64,000 bases of DNA from Chthonobacter albigriseus (GTDB lineage: Bacteria; Pseudomonadota; Alphaproteobacteria; Rhizobiales; Pleomorphomonadaceae): the NCBI RefSeq assembly GCF_013839445.1, contig NZ_JACDIT010000006.1:62001-126000 (forward strand), given 5' to 3'. Below the pieces are notes generated by a model that was not told where the DNA came from, did not search any database, and saw only the letters and a program-made list of their open reading frames with translations. Within the stretch, counting starts at the first letter, position 1, and each line of letters starts with the position of its first letter. This document shows, piece by piece, positions 33,726 to 42,663 of this stretch. The position numbers were made by a program, and so were the translations under genes.

Positions 33726-35120
33726 ATGGCGGGCGGAAGGCGCCCTTGTGAAACCGGAGCAGTGCGGAGGCGGAAGGGCGGCTATGGCGGTGTGGGTCTG
33801 AGCACGATGTCGGTTGTGCAAGGTCGTGGAACGGTTTCCTCTTCCGGACGGCTTGTCTCCTCGGTGGGACTGCCGGCGATCCTTTTCGTGCTGTTTGGTT
33901 TCTCCGGCGGCGTACTCTGGGTTCTCGGCTGGAACTACGAGGGCCTCACCGGCAGCGGCGCGACCAAGATACACCCGTCCACGTATCTGATCTTTCTGCT
34001 GTTCCTGGCGAGGGCCACACTTGCCGGCAATCCGGTCGGCTATCTCGCCCGCGCCGCGACGGCGCGTCCGGCCGGCGCCCTGCTCGCAATGGCCGGCGTG
34101 TTCCTGTTCGCCACCGTCGTGCTGCGCAACGGTCCCGGCATGGCGGGCGTGATCGACACCTATATCGCGCCGGGCCTCCTGGTGCTGCTCCTCTCCGATG
34201 CCGACGAGCGGCTTCTCTCCCGCCTGACGCTGCTGCTGCACGTGATCATGACGGCGAACGCGCTGCTCGGACTTGCCGAATACGTGCTCAAGTTCCAGCT
34301 GTTCCCCTATCGCTTCGACGGTGACGTGTTCCCCATGGACAAGCGGTCGTCCGCGTTCCAGGGCCACCCGCTGGTGAATGCGTTCGTCACCTCGATCTAC
34401 ACGCTGTCGCTGATGACCGGCGCCCGCGGACTGCCGGCGCCTGTGCGGTTCGCGCTCATCGGGTTGCAGATCCCCGCCCTGGTCGCATTTGGCGGCCGTT
34501 CCGCGCTGGTCGTCACCCTGGTGCTCGGCAGCGCCTACGGCATCTACGCGGCGCTCCGCCAACTGCAGACCGGTCGCGTGCAGCTGGTCGCCGTGGCGGC
34601 CGCCTTTCTCGCTTTCGCCCTGGTTCCGATCGGCATCGGGCTGCTGGCGACCGGCGGCTTTTTCGAGCCTTTCATCGAGCGATTCCTCAACGACGGCGGT
34701 AGCGCGAACGCGCGAGTGGAGATGCTTGGCCTATTCGACGACCTGTCGCTGCGCGAGATCATCGTCGGTCCGGACGTCGCGCTGATCGACAGCAACCGGC
34801 GGATTCTCGGCCTGGAGATGGGCATCGAGAACCCGATCGTGCGGATGACCCTCTACCAGGGAGCGTTCGTGACGGTCATCATGGCGATCGCTGTCGTGCT
34901 CTATCTCGGCGAGCAGGCCAAGCTCGCCCACGCCGGAGTCTGGTTGCCGTTGCTGGGGATCGCCATCCTGCTCAACACGGCGGAGAGCATCGCCTCCAAG
35001 ACGAACATCCTCTCGAAATTCACGATCATCCTAACGCTGCTCTACGCGCGCCCCGGTTCGCGCGGATCCAGAACGGCGCGTGACGTCCCGGTGACCGCGA
35101 GCCGCCCGATCCGGCGCTAG
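33726..35120 (+). CDS. VpsF-like / O-antigen ligase-like polysaccharide polymerase membrane protein
   Basis: Up to 464 residues with about ten hydrophobic spans (VGLPAILFVLFGFSGGVLWVLGW, TYLIFLLFLARATLAG, FALIGLQIPALVAFGGRSALVVTLVLG). The motif AFGGRSALVV and the periplasmic loop with NARVEMLGLFDDLSL match Wzy/WaaL-type polysaccharide polymerases, particularly the VpsF group found in Vibrio and Hyphomicrobiales. It would join repeat units at the inner membrane. The start is uncertain: 33726 has an AAGG upstream, while 33807 (MSVVQGRG) is nearer the first span. The stop shares the palindrome CTAG with the convergent ppsA stop (35117-35120). Confidence 0.75.
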   Translation: MAGGRRPCETGAVRRRKGGYGGVGLSTMSVVQGRGTVSSSGRLVSSVGLPAILFVLFGFSGGVLWVLGWNYEGLTGSGATKIHPSTYLIFLLFLARATLAGNPVGYLARAATARPAGALLAMAGVFLFATVVLRNGPGMAGVIDTYIAPGLLVLLLSDADERLLSRLTLLLHVIMTANALLGLAEYVLKFQLFPYRFDGDVFPMDKRSSAFQGHPLVNAFVTSIYTLSLMTGARGLPAPVRFALIGLQIPALVAFGGRSALVVTLVLGSAYGIYAALRQLQTGRVQLVAVAAAFLAFALVPIGIGLLATGGFFEPFIERFLNDGGSANARVEMLGLFDDLSLREIIVGPDVALIDSNRRILGLEMGIENPIVRMTLYQGAFVTVIMAIAVVLYLGEQAKLAHAGVWLPLLGIAILLNTAESIASKTNILSKFTIILTLLYARPGSRGSRTARDVPVTASRPIRR

Positions 35121-37519
35121 CTGCCGGTCTCCCGACGCTTCTTTTCCGCGGCGGCGATGCTCTTCTTCACGGCGACGAAGCTGTCCGGCGTCACGGAGAC
35201 GGAGTCGATGCCGCAATCGACAAGAAATCCGGCGAAGTCGGGCCGGTCGCTGGGCGCCTGTCCGCAAAGGCCGATCTTGGCCCCCGCTATCCGCGCGGCC
35301 TCGATCACGTGGCCGATCATCCATTTCACCGCCGGATCCTCCTCGTCGAACAGCGCGGCCAGATCTCCGGCATCCCGGTCGACGCCGAGCGTCAACTGGG
35401 TCAGATCGTTGGAGCCGATCGAGAAGCCGTCGAAGCGCTCGGCGAAAGCCGGGGCGAGGATCACGTTGGAGGGAATCTCGCACATCACGTAGACCTGCAG
35501 CCCGTTGCGGCCGCGCTCCAGCCCGTTCTCGGCCAGTACCTGGAGAACGCGGTCGGCTTCGCCGAGCGACCGGCAGAAGGGGATCATGATCACCACGTTG
35601 GTCAGGCCGATCTCCTCGCGGAGCATCCGGATCGCCCGGCATTCCAGCGCAAAGCCGTCGCGATAGCGGTCCGAATAGTAGCGTGACGCGCCGCGGAACC
35701 CGATCATCGGGTTCTCCTCGTGCGGCTCGAAGGCGGCGCCGCCGATCAGCCCGGCATACTCGTTGGTCTTGAAGTCGCTCATCCGGATGATCACCGGCTT
35801 CGGATGGAAGGCCGCCGCGATCCGCGACAGGCCGCGGGCGAGCGCCTCGACGAAGTAGGCGGGCTTGTCGGCATAGCCCCGCGTGAGCGCCACGATCGCC
35901 TTCCGCGCGTCCTCGTCCGTAACGGCATCGAAGCGGGTCAGGGCGACGGGATGCACCTTGATCGCGTTGCTGATCACGAACTCCATGCGCGCCAGCCCGA
36001 CGCCATCGGCCGGGAGCTTCGCCCAGCGGAACGCCGCCGCGGGGTTGCCGAGGTTGAGCATCACCTCGGTCCGGGTGGGCGGGAGATCCTCAAGCGTGGT
36101 GGTGTCCACGGTGAAGGCGCCGATCCCCTCGTAGACGAAGCCCTGGTCGCCCTCGGCGCACGAAACGGTGACGTCCTGGCCGTCATGCAGGCGGTGGGTC
36201 GCGTCGCCGGTGCCGACAATGGCGGGCAGACCCAGTTCCCGGCTGACGATCGCCGCGTGGGAGGTGCGTCCACCGTGATCGGTCACGATCGCCGCGGCGC
36301 GCTTCATGATGGGCACCCAGTCGGGATCCGTGGTGCTCGTCACCAGGATCGCACCGTCGGGGAAGTCTGCGATGTCACGGGCGCTTTCGATGACCTTGAC
36401 CCGGCCGGTGAGCACCGCCTCCCCGATTGCAAGCCCCTTGACTGCGACGGGACCCTTCCCGGTGATGCTGTAGGTGCGGACCTCGGTCAGCGAGCGGCGC
36501 GACTGGACGGTTTCGGGCCTCGCCTGGACGATGAAGAGTTCGCCCGTCTCCCCGTCCTTCGCCCACTCCATATCCATGGGGCAGCCGTAGTGACGCTCGA
36601 TGTCCCGCGCCCATCGCGCCAACCGGAGGATTTCCCCATCGGCCAGGACGAAGGCGTCGCGCTCGGCCCGGGAGGTGGGCACCTGCCGGACCGGTCGCGA
36701 GCCGGTGCTGTCGTAGATCATCTTGATCGCCTTGGCGCCGCGTTTCTTGTCGAGGATCGGCTTCAGGGCGGCATCGTCGAGCAGCGGCTTGAAGACGGTG
36801 TACTGGTCGGGATCCACCTGCCCCTGGACGACGGTCTCGCCAAGGCCCCAGGCGGCGTCGATCAGCACGACCTTGTCGAAGCCGGTCTCGGTGTCGATGG
36901 AAAACATCACGCCGGAGCCGGCGAGGTCGGACCGGACCATCTTCTGGACCCCGATCGACAGGGCGACCTGAAGATGATCGAAACCCTTCGTCTGGCGATA
37001 GCTGATGGCCCGGTCCGTGAACAGCGACGCGAAGCAGCGGCGGCAGGCATCCAGCAGCGCGTCGGGGCCGCGGATGTTCAGGAACGTCTCCTGCTGGCCG
37101 GCGAAGCTGGCGTCGGGCAGGTCCTCGGCCGTCGCGCTGGAGCGGACGGCGACATCGGTGGCCTCCACCCCGTAGCGTCTCGACAGCTGGGCGTAGAACT
37201 CCAGGATCTCGGCGGCGATCGGCCCCGGCCAACTGCCGCGCAGGAAGGCCTTGCGGATCATCGTGCCAGCCTCGGCCAGGTCGATCACGCCCTTCTGCCA
37301 ATCGGTCATGGCGGAGGCGATCAGCGGCGTCAGGTCGTTGTCCCGCACGAAGGTCCGGTAGGCGCTGGCGAGCGTGGCGAAACCGCCCGGAACGCTGACG
37401 CCCTTCTCGCCGAGCGTGCGCACCATCTCGCCGAGCGACGCGTTCTTGCCGCCGACGGTCGGGACATCCCCCCTGCCGAGTTGCTCGAACCAGGCTGTAT
37501 AGGTCGCTTCGGACGTCAT
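35117..37519 (-). CDS. ppsA: Phosphoenolpyruvate synthase
   Basis: 800 residues, the length of PpsA, which converts pyruvate and ATP to PEP, AMP and phosphate for gluconeogenesis. N-terminal pyruvate-phosphate dikinase/ATP-grasp domain (VGGKNASLGEM, AVRSSATAEDLPDASFAGQQETFLN), swivelling domain with the phosphohistidine TDHGGRTSHAAI at about 413-424 (His421, the same number as in E. coli PpsA), and PEP-binding barrel ending GLCGQAPSDRPDF. GGGAGGAA before the ATG at 37519 decides the start over frames up to 80 codons upstream. It splits the exopolysaccharide locus and may serve sugar-nucleotide supply from organic acids. Confidence 0.95.
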   Translation of the reverse strand: MTSEATYTAWFEQLGRGDVPTVGGKNASLGEMVRTLGEKGVSVPGGFATLASAYRTFVRDNDLTPLIASAMTDWQKGVIDLAEAGTMIRKAFLRGSWPGPIAAEILEFYAQLSRRYGVEATDVAVRSSATAEDLPDASFAGQQETFLNIRGPDALLDACRRCFASLFTDRAISYRQTKGFDHLQVALSIGVQKMVRSDLAGSGVMFSIDTETGFDKVVLIDAAWGLGETVVQGQVDPDQYTVFKPLLDDAALKPILDKKRGAKAIKMIYDSTGSRPVRQVPTSRAERDAFVLADGEILRLARWARDIERHYGCPMDMEWAKDGETGELFIVQARPETVQSRRSLTEVRTYSITGKGPVAVKGLAIGEAVLTGRVKVIESARDIADFPDGAILVTSTTDPDWVPIMKRAAAIVTDHGGRTSHAAIVSRELGLPAIVGTGDATHRLHDGQDVTVSCAEGDQGFVYEGIGAFTVDTTTLEDLPPTRTEVMLNLGNPAAAFRWAKLPADGVGLARMEFVISNAIKVHPVALTRFDAVTDEDARKAIVALTRGYADKPAYFVEALARGLSRIAAAFHPKPVIIRMSDFKTNEYAGLIGGAAFEPHEENPMIGFRGASRYYSDRYRDGFALECRAIRMLREEIGLTNVVIMIPFCRSLGEADRVLQVLAENGLERGRNGLQVYVMCEIPSNVILAPAFAERFDGFSIGSNDLTQLTLGVDRDAGDLAALFDEEDPAVKWMIGHVIEAARIAGAKIGLCGQAPSDRPDFAGFLVDCGIDSVSVTPDSFVAVKKSIAAAEKKRRETGS

Positions 37520-37656
37520 GGCGATTTCCTCCCGATGGGCAGTCGCCGACGTGCCTGGCGGCCGCGCTTCCTGGACGTGAGAGGCATGGTCGCATGCGGG
37601 CAGCAGAATGCGTTTGATCGAGCGCAATCGCCGGGCGGCCGAAGCAGTCCCTGGCG

Positions 37657-38394
37657 TCAGGTGCCGAAGCGGCCGAGCGCCGGAATCTTGAGGCCGGGCC
37701 GCGCCAGGTCCAGCCCGGCGACAGCGCCCATGATGTTGAGCTCCACCCCTTCGATCCACGCGACGGTCGCCCCTACGTAGCCCGCGATCGAAATGCGGAT
37801 CCCGGTCCGCGACGGCGTCAGACCGAACCAGCGCCCGTCATGCGGGTAGTCGCGACCGAGGGCCGTCGGCGGCAGGGCCGTCTCGATCTCCGGAACCGCG
37901 GCGATGATCGCGGCGACGAAGGTGTTCGAGTTCGGGCCCGGCCAGGCCCGGTAGTCGCCGCGCTTGGCGTAGGCGTAGTCGGATATCGCCGCTCGGATTC
38001 CGGGGATCATCCGCTCGGCGGCATCGCCGTCGGCCGCAAAGACGAGGTCGGGCATGCTGCCGAACCATCGCCCGTCGGCGACGAACCCGTTCACCCGGAT
38101 GGGCTCTCCCCAGGCAGTGTAGTCGTAGCGTTCGTAGCTGGTCGCACCTCGTGGCTTGATGACGATCCAGGAATGGGTCGCGAAGATCCCCCGCCATCGC
38201 ACGGTTCGGGCGGAGAAGATGCGGACCACCGCCTCGGCCTGCGGCGGGTTCGGCAGCAGTCCGGCACTCGACCGGTCCGCGCTGCGCCAATCGGCCGGGC
38301 GGTCGGCGATGCTGTAGACGAGGGCCGAAATGGCGATCGGCACCAGATAGATCACGACGAACCCGATCAGAACCCACCGCAGAACCGTGATCAT
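37657..38394 (-). CDS. DUF3750 domain protein with an N-terminal membrane anchor
   Basis: 245 residues. One N-terminal span (VLRWVLIGFVVIYLVPIAISALVY) is followed by the DUF3750 core (ATHSWIVIKPRGATSYERYDYTAWG, DYRAWPGPNSNTFVAAII, PHDGRWFGLTPSRTG). The core resembles an NlpC-like or transglutaminase-like small enzyme fold in its N-T-F and H-x-W residues, but I know no assigned activity. The ATG at 38394 gives the proper membrane start. It lies upstream of ppsA on the same strand with 137 bases between, and seems unrelated to polymer assembly. Confidence 0.75.
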   Translation of the reverse strand: MITVLRWVLIGFVVIYLVPIAISALVYSIADRPADWRSADRSSAGLLPNPPQAEAVVRIFSARTVRWRGIFATHSWIVIKPRGATSYERYDYTAWGEPIRVNGFVADGRWFGSMPDLVFAADGDAAERMIPGIRAAISDYAYAKRGDYRAWPGPNSNTFVAAIIAAVPEIETALPPTALGRDYPHDGRWFGLTPSRTGIRISIAGYVGATVAWIEGVELNIMGAVAGLDLARPGLKIPALGRFGT

Positions 38395-38594
38395 CCGGCA
38401 TCTCCCGCCAGCATCGCCTCTAGGCACGACCTGGGCGTCCGCTCTGCGTTGTCCAGGCCTGTGTCTCGACAAACCTCAGGATCGCGCCTTTTTTCCGGCG
38501 TGACGGGAGCAGTGGACAATGGGCCAGACACGCGCACGACCGGCAAGGAATTCCGCGTAGAAACCGCCGGCGTTTGGGGTGGCCGACCGTCGGT
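38395..38594. promoter_or_regulatory. Gap between DUF3750 gene and flippase gene
   Basis: 200 bases between two leftward genes. A T-run (TTTTTT near 38490) follows GGATCGCGCC and GC-rich sequence lies at 38540-38594, but I find no clean hairpin. Probably the DUF3750 promoter plus the flippase 3' end. Confidence 0.25.
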
Positions 38595-39887
38595 TCAACC
38601 GCGGTGCGTGGCTGGCTGAGCCTGCGGATCCGCGCCCCCGGCCCAGGTGTCCGGCCGGCCACCGCGCAGCCGCACGGCCACAAGCCGCCGGCAGGCAACG
38701 AGGACGACCAGTTCGGAAACGGCCGCGCCGGCCAGGGCATAGGCGGTCGGCACCAGCCAGAGGAGCAGGATGACGCTGGTGAGGCTGGTGACCGCAGCAA
38801 CGAAGGTCGTGATCGCGATGGCCCGGAAGTCGCCCAGGACCTCCAGCGCGGCCCACGGAACCACGTAGAGCAGCGCTGCCGTGTAGATCACCCAGGCGAA
38901 GAAGCACAGCGCGAAGACCGGCGCGTCCTGGAGGGCCGGCGTATGGATGAAGGGAGTGACGGCGGCGGCCATGGCGCCGTAGGCCACGGTCCCTGCGCAG
39001 ACGATCAGCGTCCAGTAGCGGATAAGTCCTTTTGCCGCCTCGGTTTGCCCACGCGACAGAAGGCTGGAGAGTTCCGGTTGAGTGAGGTTGACGAGTGCGG
39101 TCGAGACCAGCCGCAGCGGGGCGAAGAAGACCATTGCTGCGGCGATCGGGGCGTAGGCTGCAGGTCCGGAGGTAGCCGTGACGAGAAACGCTATGCCCTG
39201 CGCCTGCAGGTTCGACGTCGTGATGCCAAGGCTCGACCAGACCAGTTGCCGCCAGATCGCCCCGTAGCGCCGGCGGGCGGCTCTGCGGAAGCTGAGACGG
39301 ACCGGCTGGCGCACCAGCGCAAGCATCACCACGATCCCGACGAGGTTGGCGACGACCAGCACCTCGATGATATGGACGAGCGTATCGCCCCCGAACCACA
39401 GCGAGAGGGCCGTTCCGCCCGCGCCGGACAGCGCGAAGGCGAGATCGCCGATCGTCGCCTCTACCCGGCGGCTCCGGGCGAAGAATGTCGACCGCAGATG
39501 GCTGCGCAGCGACCAGAGCGCCACGAAGGCGCCGCCCGCAACCTGTCCGGCCTCCAGCCAAAGATGAAGCAACAGCCCCGCGATCCCGCCCGCCAGGATC
39601 GAGATCACCACGGCGGCGGTCCCGAACGTAATGTCGTAGGCCGTCACGGCATGGCGTGTCGTGCTCCGCGCGATCCGGATGGTCGCCGGCATGCCGGTGA
39701 GCGAACGCACGTAGGTCAGGCCCAACCCGCCGATCACCATCAGCAGGGCGAAGATGCCGTAGTCCCTCGCCGAGAGGAGGTGCATCAAGAGAATGTTGAG
39801 CGCGAAATGAAAGCCGCTCTGGATAGCCTCTCCCCCGACCATCACGCCGAAATGCAGCATTCGGGCAGGGAGGAGCTTGCCGATCAT
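38595..39887 (-). CDS. Wzx-like polysaccharide flippase
   Basis: 430 residues, about 12 membrane spans of the MATE/MVF-type oligosaccharide flippase superfamily (FALNILLMHLLSARDYGIFALLMVIGG at the N-terminus is characteristic of Wzx proteins). Its predicted role is to turn lipid-linked repeat units to the periplasmic face of the inner membrane. The ATG overlaps the stop of the upstream glycosyltransferase gene (39884-39887). With the VpsF-like polymerase and ExoP-like protein it completes a Wzx/Wzy-type export set. Confidence 0.82.
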   Translation of the reverse strand: MIGKLLPARMLHFGVMVGGEAIQSGFHFALNILLMHLLSARDYGIFALLMVIGGLGLTYVRSLTGMPATIRIARSTTRHAVTAYDITFGTAAVVISILAGGIAGLLLHLWLEAGQVAGGAFVALWSLRSHLRSTFFARSRRVEATIGDLAFALSGAGGTALSLWFGGDTLVHIIEVLVVANLVGIVVMLALVRQPVRLSFRRAARRRYGAIWRQLVWSSLGITTSNLQAQGIAFLVTATSGPAAYAPIAAAMVFFAPLRLVSTALVNLTQPELSSLLSRGQTEAAKGLIRYWTLIVCAGTVAYGAMAAAVTPFIHTPALQDAPVFALCFFAWVIYTAALLYVVPWAALEVLGDFRAIAITTFVAAVTSLTSVILLLWLVPTAYALAGAAVSELVVLVACRRLVAVRLRGGRPDTWAGGADPQAQPATHRG

Positions 39888-41047
39888 GGCGCGCCCAGAG
39901 CCTTCTGGGCGGCCTTGGGAGAGGCGTTCGCGCCGACAGCCAGTTTCGCGGTTGCGATCTGCCCGAGCAGACGGTCGGCGACGTCTTCGGCAAACAGCTG
40001 CTCGTAGCGGGTTCGACCGGCAGCCACCACGGTGGACAGGTCCGCAGGCTGCAGGAGAATGTGCTCCAGGCGCGCGGCCAAGGCCTGCGGATCGCCGGGG
40101 GGAACGAGCCAGCCCGTCTCGCCGTGGACGACGACTTCTGTCAGCCCTCCGATCGAGGATGCGATCGGCGGACGGCCGTTCGCCATGGCTTCGATGGCAA
40201 CCCGGCCCAGACTTTCCGGGCGTCGCGACGGCACCACCACCACGTCGGCCCAGCGGTAGAGCTCCGCGGGATCATCCCGGAACGGCTCGGTGCGGACGAC
40301 TGCCGACAGTCCCAGCGTCTCGACGAGCGCCTCGAGGTCCTTCTCCGCGTCGGGGTTTTCGAAGGCGCTTCCAACGAGCCGGGCTTCGACACGACTTCGC
40401 AACGCGTCCGGCAGCCGCGCGATGGCTTCCAGAAGAACCTCCTGGCCCTTGATGCGATTGACGCGCCCGAGCAGGAGAAGCCGGAGCGGCCGGCGGCCAT
40501 CGTAGGTCGTCGGGTACGGCGCGGCCGGGCCTGGCACCCCGTTGTAGACGACATGCTGCGGGATGGATCGAGGCAGTCCGAACGCCGCCTTCGTCGCCTT
40601 CGAGTTGAAGATCAGCTCGGCTCGGCTGAAGCGGGCGAGAAAGCGAAGCACCTGCATTGCCCGGCCCTCGCCGATCTCGTGGATGTGCAGGAGTGTACGC
40701 CCGGGAAAGAAGCGGGACACGAGCGCATAGTCGAGGACCACGGACGTGTTGACATACACCAGGTCCGCCGATCGATACCGCTTTGCAGCACGAAGCAGAG
40801 CAGCAGGTAGAGTCGCCAAGCCGGCGGTGAGGAGCTTGGACAGGCTGCTGCGGCGCAGGATCCACAGCGGCTCGAAGGTCAAACGGACCGGCAGCCCCGC
40901 GAACAGGCTGATGATGGGCCCTTCGCGGGGAAGGACCACCTCGATATCGGCTCCAGGAAAATGACGGGCAAGCGTTGCCACGCTTTCGGCAAAGCTCCGG
41001 TCGGACCCGTAGCGCTCGTAACCCTGGTGTATGCACGCAATTCGCAT
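39884..41047 (-). CDS. Family 4 glycosyltransferase
   Basis: 387 residues, GT-B fold. N-terminal domain begins MRIACIHQGYERYGSDRSFAE, a GT4 opening. The C-terminal domain has LLGRVNRIKGQEVLLEAIARLP and PSRRPESLGRVAIEAMANGRPPIASSIGGLTEVV, where E-SLGR-A-IEAMA is the E-x7-E nucleotide-sugar site. It transfers a sugar to the growing lipid-linked unit. The ATG at 41047 removes 32 non-conserved residues. It is first of a leftward pair with the flippase and divergent from the GH5 gene. Confidence 0.9.
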   Translation of the reverse strand: MRIACIHQGYERYGSDRSFAESVATLARHFPGADIEVVLPREGPIISLFAGLPVRLTFEPLWILRRSSLSKLLTAGLATLPAALLRAAKRYRSADLVYVNTSVVLDYALVSRFFPGRTLLHIHEIGEGRAMQVLRFLARFSRAELIFNSKATKAAFGLPRSIPQHVVYNGVPGPAAPYPTTYDGRRPLRLLLLGRVNRIKGQEVLLEAIARLPDALRSRVEARLVGSAFENPDAEKDLEALVETLGLSAVVRTEPFRDDPAELYRWADVVVVPSRRPESLGRVAIEAMANGRPPIASSIGGLTEVVVHGETGWLVPPGDPQALAARLEHILLQPADLSTVVAAGRTRYEQLFAEDVADRLLGQIATAKLAVGANASPKAAQKALGAP

Positions 41048-41396
41048 CGATTCACCAGTTTTCTCCGACAGCCGCGACCCCTGAATTCGCTCCGACGATT
41101 TGTCGTCACTTGCAGCTGACAGAGGAGGCAGGCGGCGATCCATTGCTGCAGTTGTGAGGCCAACATCGCTAAACTTTCAAGCGGATTCGCTGTGTTTTGT
41201 AGGGAGGTACGCAGTAAACTTTTCGAATGGTAACCGGCCGCGGATGAACGCTTCCAAGGTTTTGCCGCGTCATCGCCGGGGCGCGCGAAACCTGCACGCC
41301 TCGGGTGCGTCTTGCACGGGGCCGCCTCAAGCGGCATCCTGGCCGGCGTCCATGATGATCGTCCCCGCCGTTCCGGCCGGAGGAGCAGCGCCCCTC
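41048..41396. promoter_or_regulatory. Divergent region between glycosyltransferase and GH5 gene with repeated TAAACTTT motif
   Basis: 349 bases without a convincing gene. CTAAACTTTC (41169-41178) and GTAAACTTTT (41214-41223) form a direct repeat 45 bases apart. The second is the exact reverse complement of AAAAGTTTAC at 44845-44854, in the next divergent region of the same locus. These are candidate sites for an exopolysaccharide regulator. Confidence 0.45.
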
Positions 41397-42647
41397 ATGC
41401 AGATCACCCGACGCGTGGTTCTCGCGGGAGCCCTGGCGGCTCCAACGGTCCTGCTGACGCGGCCGAGCCGGTCCGCCTCGAGGGCGTTGCGGTTGCGGCG
41501 GGGCGTCAACGCCTGGCCGTGGTTTTCGCTGACGCGCGAATTCCCGGCGCCGCGCACCGACTACGGCGATCCCGTCTATCAGGAAGGCCGCCCGGTTCCA
41601 CATGTCGAAGACCTGATGAGGCTCGCCGAAGCAGGCTTCGACTTCGTCCGTCTCCCGGTGGACCCCGGTCCGCTGATGGCAAGCACGGCCACTCGGCGCG
41701 ATAATCTCCTTGGCGCTGTGATGACCGCGGTGGATCAGATCCTGGCCGCCGGCCTTTCCGTGGTCGTCAACCTCCATGGCAACGCCGCGACGCACCACTG
41801 GAACCCGCAACGGATGTACGGCGGCCTTGATGCTCCGGAACGGTCCGGCTTTCAGGCGTTGGTCGGCGAATTCGCAGCCCGGCTCGCCAGCCGCGATACG
41901 ACGCGGATCGCCTTCGAGCCCGTCAACGAGCCGCCGCAGTCGTGTTCCGGATCGGACTGGAACGACCTTCAGGCTTCCATTCTCGAACAGGCGAGACAGG
42001 CTGCTCCGCAGCTCACCCTGGTTGCGACCGGCGCCTGCGGCAGCATGATCGACGGGCTGCCAAGCCTCGACATCGAACAGCTGAAGAGCCTGGAGCCGCT
42101 GTTCTACACCTTTCACTTCTACGAACCCTACGTGTTCAGCCACCAGGGAGCGCCGTGGATGACCGGCGAGCCGATCTACCGTTGGCTGAACGGGGTTCCG
42201 TGGCCGGCGTCGGCAGGGTCGCGAAAGAAGACGCTCGCGGCGGTACGCAAGCGGATGGCGGCGGCCGCCGACGTGCCCGGAAACGTGAAGGACGCGGTTT
42301 TCTCCGAGATCGAAGAGGTGCTGCGCGTCTACTTCGAAGCCGATCCCGCGCGGTGGTTCGTCGATCAGTATCTCCAGAAGGTCGGCGCCTGGGCAGACGC
42401 CCATGCGATACCGCGCGAACGGGTCCTTCTCGGCGAGTTCGGCGCGCTCAGGACCGACGAGCTGTATCTGGCAGCCGCGGCCGCGGATCGGGCCCGCTAT
42501 GTCAGGGACGTGCGCAAAAGCGCGGAAGCCCACGGGTTCGCCTGGGCGTTCTGGAATCTCTTCGACGGCATGGGATTGATGGACGACCGGACACGCGAGT
42601 TCGACAGGTCGATCCTCGCCGCGCTGGGCGTCAGGAATCCGGACTAG
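41397..42647 (+). CDS. Glycoside hydrolase family 5 (cellulase-like) with Tat-type leader
   Basis: 416 residues. The leader MQITRRVVLAGALAAPTVLL has a twin-Arg motif, so export by Tat is likely. GH5 barrel: acid/base Glu178 in EPVNEPP and nucleophile Glu347 in LLGEFGALR, with HWNPQ and FHFYEPYVFSHQG between. Such endoglucanases are common in polysaccharide loci, where they trim or release polymer in the periplasm. GGAGGAG lies 12 bases before this ATG; an upstream ATG at 41352 would put 15 residues before the leader. Divergent from the glycosyltransferase gene and convergent with the ExoP-like gene. Confidence 0.88.
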   Translation: MQITRRVVLAGALAAPTVLLTRPSRSASRALRLRRGVNAWPWFSLTREFPAPRTDYGDPVYQEGRPVPHVEDLMRLAEAGFDFVRLPVDPGPLMASTATRRDNLLGAVMTAVDQILAAGLSVVVNLHGNAATHHWNPQRMYGGLDAPERSGFQALVGEFAARLASRDTTRIAFEPVNEPPQSCSGSDWNDLQASILEQARQAAPQLTLVATGACGSMIDGLPSLDIEQLKSLEPLFYTFHFYEPYVFSHQGAPWMTGEPIYRWLNGVPWPASAGSRKKTLAAVRKRMAAAADVPGNVKDAVFSEIEEVLRVYFEADPARWFVDQYLQKVGAWADAHAIPRERVLLGEFGALRTDELYLAAAAADRARYVRDVRKSAEAHGFAWAFWNLFDGMGLMDDRTREFDRSILAALGVRNPD

Positions 42648-42663
42648 GAGCCCGCGGACTCGC

